A DNA stretch of 64,000 nucleotides from the NCBI GenBank assembly GCA_019745555.1, contig JAIESX010000001.1:310001-374000 (forward strand), given 5' to 3'. The position numbers and the translations under genes were made by a program. Each line of letters begins with the position of its first letter. Position 1 is the first letter of the stretch. Below, piece by piece: positions 8,800 to 17,113 of the stretch. This stretch comes from Burkholderiaceae bacterium. GTDB lineage: Bacteria > Pseudomonadota > Gammaproteobacteria > Burkholderiales > Burkholderiaceae_C. The notes beneath the pieces were generated by a model. The model ran no database searches and was not told the DNA's origin. It saw only the letters and a list, made by a program, of their open reading frames with translations.

Positions 8800-9837
8800 G
8801 TGAGCGAGCACGCGACAAAGCTGCCGGCCCGCGCAGTAGCGGCGCTGGTCATTGCGCCGCAATGGATCGGCGATGCGGTCATGACCGAGCCCTTGATGCG
8901 CCGCCTGGCCGCGCGTGGCGAGCGGCTCACGGTCGGGGCCCTGCCCTGGGTGGCGCCGGTCTACCGCGCCATGCCGCAGGTGGCCGAGGTCATCGAGTTT
9001 CCCTTTGCCCACGGCGGCCTGCAGCTCAAGGCGCGGCGCGCGCTGGCCCGCCAGTTTCAGGGCCGCTTCGACGCGGCCTATGTGCTGCCCAATTCCATCA
9101 AGAGCGCGCTGCTGCCCTTCCTGGCCAGCATTCCCCGGCGCGTCGGCTACCTCGGCGAGGCGCGCGTCGGCCTGCTCACGCACCGGCTCAAGAACCCGCC
9201 CAACGGGCAGCGCCCGCCCATGGTGGCCTTCTACTCGGCCCTGGCTGGTGAGCCGGGCATCGAGGCCGACCGGCCGCAGCTGCATCTGGACGATGCCGCG
9301 GTCGACGCCGTACTGGCCGCACAGGGCCTGGCGCGTGGCGGCTATTACGTCTTCGTGCCCGGCGCCGAATACGGCCCGGCCAAGCGCTGGCCCGTGGCGC
9401 GTTATGCCGAGCTGGCGCGTGCGCTGGCTGCCCCTGTCATTGTGCTCGGCTCGGGCAAGGAGGCGCAGCTGGGTGTCGAGATCTGCGCCCTGGCCATGGG
9501 GGCGGATTGCCGCAACCTGGCCGGCACCACCCGCCTGGACGAGGCCTTTGCCCTGATCGCCGGTGCGCGCCGGGTCATCAGCAACGACACCGGCCTCATG
9601 CACGTGGCCGCGGCGCTGGACGTGCCCCAGGTCGCCATCTTCGGCTCCAGCAGCCCCGAGCACACCCCGCCCTTGAGCGCGCGCGCCCAGGTGCTCTGGC
9701 TCAAGCAGGACCTGGCCTACCAGCCCCCGCTGGACTGCGCGCCCTGCTTCGAGCGCGAGTGCCCGCTGGGCCATCTGCGCTGCCTCAACGACATCCACGC
9801 TGATCGCGTGCTGCAGGCGCTGGCCCGCGGCGGATAA
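8800..9837 (+). CDS. waaF: lipopolysaccharide heptosyltransferase II
   Basis: A 345-residue GT9-family heptosyltransferase that adds the second heptose to the LPS inner core. The start is GTG 8800, directly after GACGAG; no ATG is available before the conserved LVIAPQWIGDAVMTEP segment. The C-terminal half has the ADP-heptose-binding region GPAKRWP and the family signature SNDTGLMHVAAAL, then a CxxC-like cluster (CAPCFERECPLGH). It ends the plus-strand run that starts with radA. A strong hairpin sits immediately after its stop codon. Confidence 0.93.
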   Translation: MSEHATKLPARAVAALVIAPQWIGDAVMTEPLMRRLAARGERLTVGALPWVAPVYRAMPQVAEVIEFPFAHGGLQLKARRALARQFQGRFDAAYVLPNSIKSALLPFLASIPRRVGYLGEARVGLLTHRLKNPPNGQRPPMVAFYSALAGEPGIEADRPQLHLDDAAVDAVLAAQGLARGGYYVFVPGAEYGPAKRWPVARYAELARALAAPVIVLGSGKEAQLGVEICALAMGADCRNLAGTTRLDEAFALIAGARRVISNDTGLMHVAAALDVPQVAIFGSSSPEHTPPLSARAQVLWLKQDLAYQPPLDCAPCFERECPLGHLRCLNDIHADRVLQALARGG

Positions 9838-9864
9838 AAAAAAGCCATCCTTGCGGATGGCTTT
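9836..9864 (-). terminator. rho-independent terminator (reads best on minus strand)
   Basis: A perfect 10-bp stem (AAAGCCATCC, loop TTGC, GGATGGCTTT) at 9841-9864 is flanked on the left by eight A residues, giving a U-tract when read on the minus strand. It therefore best terminates the minus-strand transcript of the histidine kinase operon. It overlaps the waaF stop and may also weakly stop the plus strand. Confidence 0.85.
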
Positions 9865-10125
9865 GAAAGTCCTCGAAAGGACGTCGTTGGGATCGTTGAC
9901 GCGGGCCTGCGCTGCTAGAGGAAACGCAAACCGGCGGGTGTCCTTGTATGCCTGACTGTGACAGCAGCACGAACACAAATATATCGGCCGCCAGACGGAT
10001 TTCATATCCCACAAATTGGGGATAGGTGCCCGGAAGTGTCTCGAAATAAGACATTCAGGATGCCTTTTGATGCCATCCGGGGTGGCGGGGGGGGCGGGCT
10101 GGACCCCGCCTCGCCGGCGGCCAGC
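9865..10125. other. gene-free 260 bp between waaF and histidine kinase
   Basis: No convincing coding sequence on either strand. The base composition is clearly less GC-rich than its neighbours around 9960-10070. It contains a small inverted repeat (TATCCC, 7-nt loop, GGGATA) near 10005. It is the 3' untranslated region of the histidine kinase transcript, which ends at the terminator 9836-9864, and it could hold a small RNA. Confidence 0.5.
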
Positions 10126-11310
10126 CTAGCTGGCGATGGGCAGGCGCAGCACGAAGCAGGCGCCGCCGCCCGGGTTCTCCTCGCAATGCACGCCGCCGCC
10201 ATGGCGCTGGACGATGGAGCGCACCAGGGCCAGGCCCAGGCCCACGCCGCCTTCGCGCTCGGAGGCGCCGGGCAGGCGGAAGAAAGGTTCGAAGATGCGT
10301 TCGCGCAACGGCGCCGGCACGCCCGGACCCTGGTCACAGACCCGGATCTCCGCCTGGCCGCCGTCGGTGCGCAGCGTCAGCGTGACGGTGCCGGCGCCAT
10401 GGCGGCGGGCGTTCTCGAGCAGATTGCGCAAGGCGCGGCGCAGCAGGCGGGTCAGGCCCGTGACCACCACGCTGGTCACGCCGGGCGGGGTCTGGAGCTC
10501 GGCGTCCGTGCGTGCGCACTCCTCGGCGGCCAGGCCCACCAGATCCACGGGTTCCAGCGGGCCGAGGTCGTCGGGGCTGGCGTCCAGGCGGCTGGCCAGC
10601 AGGATCTCGTCGATCAGCTGGTCCAATTCACGGATGTTGCGCGCGATCTCCTCGCGCGCGGCCGGGCCGGGCTGGCTTTCGAGCAACTCCAGCCCCATGC
10701 GGATGCGGGCCAGCGGCGAGCGCAGCTCGTGCGAGGCATTGGCCAGCAGGGCCTTGTGCGAGAGCAGCAGGGCCTGCACGCGCGCCGCCGCGACGTTGAA
10801 ACGCTGGGCCAGAAAGGCGACCTCGTCCTGCCCGTCCTCGGGCAGGCGCCGCCCCAGATCGCCCTCGCCCCAGCGCTCCACGCCCTGCTGCAGGGCTTCG
10901 AGCCGCTTGGTCAGGCGGCGCACGATGGGGTAGGCGCCCAGGGCTACGGCCGAGGCCACGAGCACCAGCAGGGCCAGGAAGCTGTAGGGCGGCTGCCACC
11001 AGGAGGGCGCGGGCGTGGGCGGCGGGCGGTTGCCCGGGCGCGGCAACTGCACGATGACCGTCTGCCCGTTGCGCAGCGGCACCTCGAATTCCCAGCCCTG
11101 CCCTGGGACACGGTTGCCACGCGCCTGGGCCTGGCCCAGCACTTCGCCCTGGGCGTTGCGCAGGATGATCTCGCGGCCCGGGCGCTGGGCACGTTCGCGC
11201 TCGGCCTCGGCACGCCAGATCCAGCCGAAGATCAGGGTCAGCAGCACGATGGCACCGACCACCGCGAGCCAGATGCGCAGGTACAGGCGTTGGGCCAAAG
11301 GGGTGGCCAT
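10126..11310 (-). CDS. sensor histidine kinase
   Basis: A 394-residue inner-membrane sensor kinase. It has a transmembrane segment at about 13-32, a short periplasmic region of about 75 residues, a second transmembrane segment at about 110-130, a HAMP domain (RRLTKRLEALQQGVERWGEG), and a dimerisation domain with the phosphoaccepting H194 in ASHELRSPLARIR. The HATPase domain has an N box (LLENARRHG), a G1 box (DQGPGVP) and a G2 box (GLGLALVRSI). It starts 1 nt after the response regulator ends. The proline-rich periplasmic segment (RPGNRPPPTPAP) is unusual. The architecture resembles RstB/CpxA-type kinases; the signal is unknown. Confidence 0.93.
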   Translation of the reverse strand: MATPLAQRLYLRIWLAVVGAIVLLTLIFGWIWRAEAERERAQRPGREIILRNAQGEVLGQAQARGNRVPGQGWEFEVPLRNGQTVIVQLPRPGNRPPPTPAPSWWQPPYSFLALLVLVASAVALGAYPIVRRLTKRLEALQQGVERWGEGDLGRRLPEDGQDEVAFLAQRFNVAAARVQALLLSHKALLANASHELRSPLARIRMGLELLESQPGPAAREEIARNIRELDQLIDEILLASRLDASPDDLGPLEPVDLVGLAAEECARTDAELQTPPGVTSVVVTGLTRLLRRALRNLLENARRHGAGTVTLTLRTDGGQAEIRVCDQGPGVPAPLRERIFEPFFRLPGASEREGGVGLGLALVRSIVQRHGGGVHCEENPGGGACFVLRLPIAS

Positions 11311-11311
11311 G

Positions 11312-12025
11312 TCAGTCCTGTTGACGCGCGAAGACGTAGCCGACGCCGCGCACGGTCAGGATGCGTTTGGGGTTCTTGGGGTCGGCCTCGATGGCGGCGC
11401 GGATGCGACCCATGTGCACGTCGATCGAGCGGTCGAAGGCCTCGAGTTCGCGGCCCCGCACGGCCTCCATGATCTGGTCGCGCGTGAGCACGCGGCCCGC
11501 GCGCTCGGCCAGCGTGACCAGCAGGTCGAACTGGTAGGAGGTCAGCTCGCAGCCCTGGCCGTTGACTGTGACACTGCGCGCGTCGCGGTCGATGGCCAGC
11601 GAGCCGAAGCGCAGCTGGTTGCCGGGCGCGGCGCCGTTGCCACTGCGCCGGCGCAGCACCGCGCGGATGCGCGCCAGCAGCTCGCGCGGCTCGAAGGGCT
11701 TGGCCAGATAGTCGTCGGCGCCGATCTCCAGCCCGATCACGCGGTCCATGGGATCGCCCTTGGCCGTGAGCATGAGCACGGGAGTCTGCGCCAGGGCCGA
11801 GGGCAGGGCGCGGATGCGCCGGCAGATCTCCAGCCCGTCCATGTCGGGCAGCATGAGGTCAAGGATGAGCAGCTGTGGCGGCGGATGGGCGGCCTCCAGA
11901 CTGGCCAGGCCCTCGGCACCGTTACCGCACACCTGCACGCTGTAGCCCGACTGCCCCAGGTAGTCGCTGACCATGGCGGCCAGGCGGGCATCGTCCTCGA
12001 TCATCAGCAGGGGTTGGGGGCTCAT
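11312..12025 (-). CDS. OmpR-family response regulator
   Basis: A 237-residue response regulator with a receiver domain and a winged-helix DNA-binding domain. The acidic pair is in MIEDDARLA, the phosphoacceptor is D56 in LILDLMLPDMDG, and the conserved lysine is in YLAKPFEPREL. The C-terminal domain has the OmpR-type recognition region with VTLAERAGRVLTRDQIM and VRGVGYVF. I chose the ATG at 12025 (MSPQPLLMIEDD); in-frame alternatives at 12046 and 12055 add 7 or 10 residues. None has a good ribosome site. It forms a two-gene operon with the kinase downstream and probably also controls its own promoter. Confidence 0.95.
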   Translation of the reverse strand: MSPQPLLMIEDDARLAAMVSDYLGQSGYSVQVCGNGAEGLASLEAAHPPPQLLILDLMLPDMDGLEICRRIRALPSALAQTPVLMLTAKGDPMDRVIGLEIGADDYLAKPFEPRELLARIRAVLRRRSGNGAAPGNQLRFGSLAIDRDARSVTVNGQGCELTSYQFDLLVTLAERAGRVLTRDQIMEAVRGRELEAFDRSIDVHMGRIRAAIEADPKNPKRILTVRGVGYVFARQQD

Positions 12026-12113
12026 GTCGGCAAGTCTATCGTTCATGCCGCCCATGCTGGCGGGCGGCGGTCAGCGCGCCTTGTCGGTAGCGTAAAGAAA
12101 GGTAAACCGGTGC

Positions 12114-13445
12114 TCAGGTCTTGGCCTGCTGCTGTGCGCGTGCGGCCAGCGCCACGAGCAGCAGCACCGGCAGGCCGAGCAGGGAGGTGGAGACGAAGAA
12201 GGGGCTGTAGCCGTAGGCGTCCACGTAGTGGCCCGAGAAGCCGGCGATGAACTTGGGGGCGAGCAGCATCATGGAGCTGAACAGCGCGTACTGCGTGGCC
12301 GAGTAGCTGATGTTGGTCAGGCTCGAGAGATAGGCGATGAAGGCCGCCGAGGCGATGCCGCTGGAGAGGTTGTCGGCCGAGATCACGAAGATCAGCGCGT
12401 GCACGTCGTGGCCGTGGCCGGCCAGCCAGGCAAAGAGCAGGTTGCTGGCGGCGCTGAGGACGGCGCCGAGCATGAGCACGCGCATCACGCCCAGGCGCAG
12501 GGACAGCACGCCGCCGACGAAGGCACCCACCAGGGTCATGATCACGCCGTAGACCTTGGTCACGGCGGCCACCTCGTCCTTGCTGTAGCCCATGTCGACG
12601 TAGAAGGGGTTGGCCATGATGCCCATCACCACATCGCTGATGCGATAGACCGCGATCAGCGCCAGGATCAGTGCGGCCTGCCACTTGTAGCGGCGCAGGA
12701 AATCGGCAAAGGGCTCGACCAGTGCGCCCTGCAGCCATTCGGCGGCATTGCGCGCCGGCGGCAGCTCGCGCCGCGCCGGCTCGGGCGAGAGCAGCACGGT
12801 GAGCACGCCGGGCAGCATGCTGGCGGCCATGACGAGGTAGGCCGTGGTCCAGGCCGCATTCTGGTAGCCCGTGGCTTGCAGTTCGGCGCGCGCGGCCAGC
12901 CAGAGCACGCCGGCGCCGGCCCAGATCATGGCCACGCGGTAGCCCGTCTGGTAGGCCGCGGCCAGCGCCGCTTGCCTTTCGCTGCTGGCCGACTCGATGC
13001 GGTAGGCGTCGAGTGCGATGTCCTGCGTGGCCGAGGCGAAGGCCACGATCAGGGCGCACCAGACCACCGCGGACAGGCCCTGCTGGGGATTGCTCAGGGC
13101 CATGCCGGCCAGACCGGCCATGATGGCGAGCTGCGAGAGCAGCAGCCAGCTGCGGCGCCGGCCCAGGGCGCGGTGCAACACTGGCAGTGGCAGGCGGTCG
13201 ACCAGCGGGGCCCAGGCCCATTTGAAAGCGTAGGCCAGGCCCACCCAGCTCAGTTCGCCGATGGTGCCGCGGTCCACGCCGGCCTCGCGCAGGCGAAAGC
13301 TGAGCGTTCCCAGCACGAGCAGCAGCGGCAGGCCGGCGGCAAAGCCCAGCGCCAGCATGCGCAGGGTGGCGGGTTCGAGGTAGACGCGCAGTGTGGCGCC
13401 CCAGGAGGGCTTGACTTGGGGGCTTTCGGGCGCACTTGGGAGCAT
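12114..13445 (-). CDS. ampG: AmpG-like muropeptide MFS transporter
   Basis: A 12-helix major facilitator protein of about 443 residues that matches AmpG, the permease importing anhydro-muropeptides for cell-wall recycling. Family hallmarks are GFAAGLPLLLVLGTLSFRL in helix 1, YAFKWAWAPLVDR, GRRRSW in the first cytoplasmic loop, and ATQDIALDAYRIE. Several in-frame starts exist (13499, 13463, 13454, 13445); the last avoids overlap with the divergent protease and retains the whole conserved region. The upstream region is only about 40 bp, shared with the M48 protease promoter. Confidence 0.88.
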   Translation of the reverse strand: MLPSAPESPQVKPSWGATLRVYLEPATLRMLALGFAAGLPLLLVLGTLSFRLREAGVDRGTIGELSWVGLAYAFKWAWAPLVDRLPLPVLHRALGRRRSWLLLSQLAIMAGLAGMALSNPQQGLSAVVWCALIVAFASATQDIALDAYRIESASSERQAALAAAYQTGYRVAMIWAGAGVLWLAARAELQATGYQNAAWTTAYLVMAASMLPGVLTVLLSPEPARRELPPARNAAEWLQGALVEPFADFLRRYKWQAALILALIAVYRISDVVMGIMANPFYVDMGYSKDEVAAVTKVYGVIMTLVGAFVGGVLSLRLGVMRVLMLGAVLSAASNLLFAWLAGHGHDVHALIFVISADNLSSGIASAAFIAYLSSLTNISYSATQYALFSSMMLLAPKFIAGFSGHYVDAYGYSPFFVSTSLLGLPVLLLVALAARAQQQAKT

Positions 13446-13486
13446 GCCGGGCATCATACGCATGCTCCGGCAAGATTCTGCACACC

Positions 13487-14332
13487 ATGACACTGCCAAC
13501 CCGACGTTTCACGTTGACTGTTGCGGCCCTGCTGCTGGCAGGCGCCGGCCATGCCGCGCCCGAGCAGCGTGAAGGTGTGGATGTGGGCAAGAACTCTGCG
13601 TTCACCAAGCTGGCCCCGGCTGAAGAGGTGGAACGCATGGCGCTGCAGCAGTACCGCCAGCAACTGAGCGCCGCGGCCGAGAAGCGCGCGTTGGCACCAG
13701 CCGACCACCCCCAGCTCAAGCGCCTGCGCGCCATTGCCCAGCGCATCATCCCGCATGCCCTGTCCTGGAACCCGCGCGCCAGGGACTGGCAGTGGGAGGT
13801 CAATCTGATCGGCTCGAAACAGATCAACGCCTACTGCATGCCCGGCGGCAAGATCGCCTTCTATACCGGCATCCTGGACCAGCTGCAGCTCACCGATGAC
13901 GAGGTGGCCATGGTCATGGGCCATGAAATCGCCCATGCCTTGCGTGAGCACGCGCGCGAACGTATGGGCAAGAGCGCCGTGACCGAGGGTGTCGCCCGCG
14001 TGGGCGGCGCCGTGCTATCGGCCTGGCTGGGTATCGACCCGCGGGTGACCGACGGTGTGGCGCGTGGCGGCGCCAACCTGGCGGTGCTGAGCTTCAGCCG
14101 CAGCGACGAGACCGAAGCCGACCTGGTGGGCATGGAGCTGGCCGCGCGTGCCGGCTACGACCCGCGCGCCGGCGTGACGCTGTGGCAGAAGATGGCAGCG
14201 GCCAGCAAGGGCGCGCCGCCGCAGTGGCTGTCCACCCATCCGGCGGGCAAGACGCGCATCGCCGAAATCGAGCAGAACCTGCCGAAGGTGATGCCGCTGT
14301 ATGAGCGGGCCCGCAAGACGCGGGTTCAGTAG
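13487..14332 (+). CDS. M48 family metalloprotease (LoiP/YggG-like)
   Basis: A 281-residue periplasmic metalloprotease. It has a signal peptide (FTLTVAALLLAGAGHAAPE), the zinc motif HEIAH within VMGHEIAHALREHARE, and a third ligand Glu in the ETEADLVGM segment. STHPAGKTRI near the end is typical of the family, which takes part in outer membrane protein quality control. ATG 13487 was chosen because an upstream in-frame ATG at 13436 would put 17 unrelated residues before the signal peptide. The stop codon overlaps that of the convergent gene by 7 nt. Confidence 0.93.
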   Translation: MTLPTRRFTLTVAALLLAGAGHAAPEQREGVDVGKNSAFTKLAPAEEVERMALQQYRQQLSAAAEKRALAPADHPQLKRLRAIAQRIIPHALSWNPRARDWQWEVNLIGSKQINAYCMPGGKIAFYTGILDQLQLTDDEVAMVMGHEIAHALREHARERMGKSAVTEGVARVGGAVLSAWLGIDPRVTDGVARGGANLAVLSFSRSDETEADLVGMELAARAGYDPRAGVTLWQKMAAASKGAPPQWLSTHPAGKTRIAEIEQNLPKVMPLYERARKTRVQ

Positions 14333-14898
14333 CGGTAGATCAGGCCCAGCGAGACGCTGGGCAGGTAGCGAAAGCCCAGCCAGCCGTTCTGCTGGGTGCG
14401 CCAGCCTTCGAAGCCCGTGGCTGGGGCGCCATTCAGGCGGCTGTCGCTATCGGACGCTGTGCCCATCGAGACCCCCATGTCGGCGTAGAAGCCCAGGCCC
14501 TTGCCTGACAGTCCGTGCCAGCCATAGCCTATGCCCAGATAGGTCGTGGTCCGGGGGCGCAGCTGGTAGGCGCCGTTGAAGGCTTGGGCGCCGCCCAGCG
14601 GGTTGGCCCAGGTGTCGTTGAGGGTCAGCCCGCCGACGACCCGGAAGTCATGGCCCGTGAACGGGAACCAGTCGGCGTAAAGGCTGGCGCGGTGGCGCTC
14701 GGTCAGTGCGCTGGACTCGGCGCGCGGCTCAGGCGCGTGCCACTTGAGGCCGGGGCTGTGGTCGCTGCGCAGACTCCATGACAGGCCGGAGCCCAGGCCG
14801 TGCGGACTGGGGCTCGGGTTCAGGGTCTGAGCCGTCGACAGCGTGGCCGCCATGGAAAGGATGGCCAGCGCCAGCCGACGGGCGCGCAGGGAATACAT
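14326..14898 (-). CDS. putative outer-membrane beta-barrel protein
   Basis: A 190-residue exported protein of unknown function. It has a signal peptide (LALAILSMAATLSTAQT), then alternating hydrophobic strands such as YLGIGYGWHGL and KGLGFYADMGVSMG. It ends in an aromatic residue after LGLIYRY, as small outer-membrane beta barrels do. I do not recognise a named family, although the layout resembles OmpW or PagP-sized barrels. It overlaps the M48 protease stop on the opposite strand. Upstream lies an inverted repeat. Confidence 0.7.
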   Translation of the reverse strand: MYSLRARRLALAILSMAATLSTAQTLNPSPSPHGLGSGLSWSLRSDHSPGLKWHAPEPRAESSALTERHRASLYADWFPFTGHDFRVVGGLTLNDTWANPLGGAQAFNGAYQLRPRTTTYLGIGYGWHGLSGKGLGFYADMGVSMGTASDSDSRLNGAPATGFEGWRTQQNGWLGFRYLPSVSLGLIYRY

Positions 14899-14965
14899 GA
14901 CAGTTTCTCGAATTCAACACTGGGATTGATTATTCGGAAACATCGGCAGTTCCGGGGGTTTACTC

Positions 14966-14996
14966 CAGTGCCGCCCATGGTCTCTGTGCGGCACTG
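14966..14996. repeat. inverted repeat (9-bp arms)
   Basis: The arms CAGTGCCGC and GCGGCACTG are separated by 13 nt, between the MBL hydrolase stop and the start of the barrel protein, both on the minus strand. There is no T-run, so it is either an operator for the barrel gene or a factor-dependent terminator. Confidence 0.45.
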
Positions 14997-15026
14997 CAAC
15001 ATGTGCGGAAAGACAGTAGCGTGCGC

Positions 15027-15665
15027 TTACGTTCCGCCCACGAAAGGATTGGACTGGCGCTCGCGGCCGAAGCTGCTCTCGGGGCCATGACCCGGGATGA
15101 AGACGGTGTCGTTGCCCATGGGCCACAGACGCTCGGTGATGCTGCGGATCAGGTCGCCGTGGTTGCCCTGGGGAAAGTCGGTGCGGCCGATGGAGCCGGC
15201 AAACAGCACGTCGCCGACGAAGGCGCGCTTGGCCTCGGGCGAATGGAAGACCACGTGGCCGGGAGTGTGGCCCGGGCAGTGGCGCACGTTCAGGGTGCAT
15301 TTGCCGATGCTCACCGTGTCGCCGTCGGCCAGCCAGCGTGTGGGCGTGAAGCGCTCGGACTGGGGAAAGCGGAACATGCGACTCTGCTCGGCCAGCTGGT
15401 CGATCCAGAACTGGTCGCCCGGGTGCGGGCCGATGATGGGCAGCTGGAGCTGGCGCGCCAGCTCGGCCGTGCCGCCGGCGTGGTCGATGTGGGCGTGGGT
15501 CAGCCAGATGGCCTTGAGCGTGACGCCCAGACGCGCGGCCTCGGCCGTGATGCGCGGCAGGTCACCGCCCGGGTCGATGACGGCGGCTTCCATGGTCTCG
15601 TCGCACCAGACGATGGAGCAGTTCTGTTCGAAGGCGGTGACGGGGACGGTCAGGTACTGGAGCAT
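15027..15665 (-). CDS. MBL-fold metallo-hydrolase (GloB-like)
   Basis: A 212-residue metallo-beta-lactamase fold hydrolase resembling YcbL and the glyoxalase II group. The metal-binding motif is THAHIDHAGG; further ligands are in HCPGHTPGH, FVGDVLFAGSIGRTD and FIPGHGPES. The start is ATG 15665 (MLQYLTVPV), the usual N-terminus; the in-frame upstream extension is low-complexity and not conserved. It lacks the glyoxalase II C-terminal substrate domain, so it is a small thioesterase-type hydrolase. It diverges from the DUF3422 gene about 100 bp away. Confidence 0.92.
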   Translation of the reverse strand: MLQYLTVPVTAFEQNCSIVWCDETMEAAVIDPGGDLPRITAEAARLGVTLKAIWLTHAHIDHAGGTAELARQLQLPIIGPHPGDQFWIDQLAEQSRMFRFPQSERFTPTRWLADGDTVSIGKCTLNVRHCPGHTPGHVVFHSPEAKRAFVGDVLFAGSIGRTDFPQGNHGDLIRSITERLWPMGNDTVFIPGHGPESSFGRERQSNPFVGGT

Positions 15666-15763
15666 GGCCGGAGAAAACGCAGTGGATGGGAGGGGAACCA
15701 GACTGGATTGTGCACGGCGCGAGCCGTGCCGGGCCGCAGGATATTGGCGGCACAATCGGGCGC

Positions 15764-17092
15764 ATGAGCCCGACTTCCCCCAGCCCCCGCCTTCTGCCGG
15801 ACGATGACGCCCAGCGCGACCTCCTGCACAACGAGGTCCATGCCCGCCCGCCCGCGCGCATCCGCCTGCCGGCACTGGTGATCTACGTGGCCGTGCTCAA
15901 CGAAGGCATCAGCCGCGAGCGGGAGTGCGAGCATCTGCGGCGCCTGCCGGGCCAGCAGGACCTGACGGTCGAGCAGCTGCAGGGCAACTTCCTGCGGCTG
16001 CGTTTCGAGGGCTACACCGTCAAGTGGGAGCGCCACACCGAATTCACGCGCTACTCCATCGTCCAGCCTCTGCCCGCGCAGGCGGCGCTGGGGGCGAGCG
16101 ACCCGGACCTGACCAGTGAGCTCGTGGTGGCACCGGCCTGGCTGCGCGACATCCCCGGCCGCACCATCGCGGCCATCCAGCTGGCCATGGCGCACAGCGA
16201 GCTCAAGCCCTGCGACGCGACGATGGCGCAGGCGCGGCGCTGGTTCGGTGACCGCACCGTCGTGGCTTCGGTCATGGGCAACAACGGGCATTCCTGGGCC
16301 GTGACCGACTTCCAGCTGCGCGACTGCGGCTTTGAGCGCATCCTGGTGCTGGCGCCGCCGGCCACCACCGAGACCCGCGCCGGCCGCATCTCGCAGCGCC
16401 TGCTGGAGCTCGAGACCTACCGCCTCATGGCCCTGCGAGGCCTGCCCGTGGCCAAGGGCCTGGGGCCCATGCTGGGCGAGGCCGAGGGGCGGCTGGCCGA
16501 CATCACGGCGCGGCTGGAATACAAGTCCGCTTCCGAACAGGAGCTGCTCGACACCCTGGTGGCGCTGGCCGCGAGCATCGAGCGCGCCACGGCCGAGAAC
16601 GACTACCGGTTCGCGGCCACGCGCGCCTACGACACCCTGGTGAGCCAGCGCCTGGCCGAGCTGCGCGAGCAGCCCGTGCCCGGCACGCAGACCCTGGGTG
16701 AGTTCATGCAGCGCCGCCTGTCACCGGCCATGGCCACGGTGGCCGCCACGTCCCAGCGTCTGGCCTCGCTGTCCGAGCGCGTGGCGCGTACCAGCGCGCT
16801 GCTGCGCACGCGCGTGGACATCGCCACCGAGGCGCAGAACCAGCTGCTGCTGGAAAAACTCACGCGCGGTCAGGAACTGCAGCTGCGCCTGCAGACCACG
16901 GTGGAAGGCCTGTCGATCGCGGCCATCTCCTATTACGTCGTGAGCCTGCTGCTCTATGCCGTCAAGGCCGTCAAGGCCGCGGGCGTGCCGCTCAACGTGG
17001 AGATCGCCACCGGTGCACTGATCCCGCTGGTGCTCTGGGGCGTGTGGCGCACCACGCGACGCATCCACGAGAAGATCCGCCACCGCACCTGA
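15764..17092 (+). CDS. DUF3422 family membrane-anchored protein
   Basis: A 442-residue protein of the DUF3422 family, common in beta- and alphaproteobacteria and of unknown role. The N-terminus has the family signature RDLLHNEVHARPPARI. A long, mostly helical middle is rich in Arg and Glu and likely coiled coil (residues about 230-380). Two hydrophobic segments lie near the C-terminus (YYVVSLLLYAVKAVK and IPLVLWGVW). The start ATG 15764 fits homologues; an in-frame ATG at 15686 adds 26 residues. The tail-anchored topology suggests a large cytosolic domain. Confidence 0.88.
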   Translation: MSPTSPSPRLLPDDDAQRDLLHNEVHARPPARIRLPALVIYVAVLNEGISRERECEHLRRLPGQQDLTVEQLQGNFLRLRFEGYTVKWERHTEFTRYSIVQPLPAQAALGASDPDLTSELVVAPAWLRDIPGRTIAAIQLAMAHSELKPCDATMAQARRWFGDRTVVASVMGNNGHSWAVTDFQLRDCGFERILVLAPPATTETRAGRISQRLLELETYRLMALRGLPVAKGLGPMLGEAEGRLADITARLEYKSASEQELLDTLVALAASIERATAENDYRFAATRAYDTLVSQRLAELREQPVPGTQTLGEFMQRRLSPAMATVAATSQRLASLSERVARTSALLRTRVDIATEAQNQLLLEKLTRGQELQLRLQTTVEGLSIAAISYYVVSLLLYAVKAVKAAGVPLNVEIATGALIPLVLWGVWRTTRRIHEKIRHRT

Positions 17093-17113
17093 GCGAGCGG
17101 GCCGGTTCCTGCC

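Noticed and set aside
9785-10054. Minus-strand frame of 89 codons after the histidine kinase
   Set aside because: It crosses the terminator hairpin and overlaps the waaF 3' end; no family similarity is visible.
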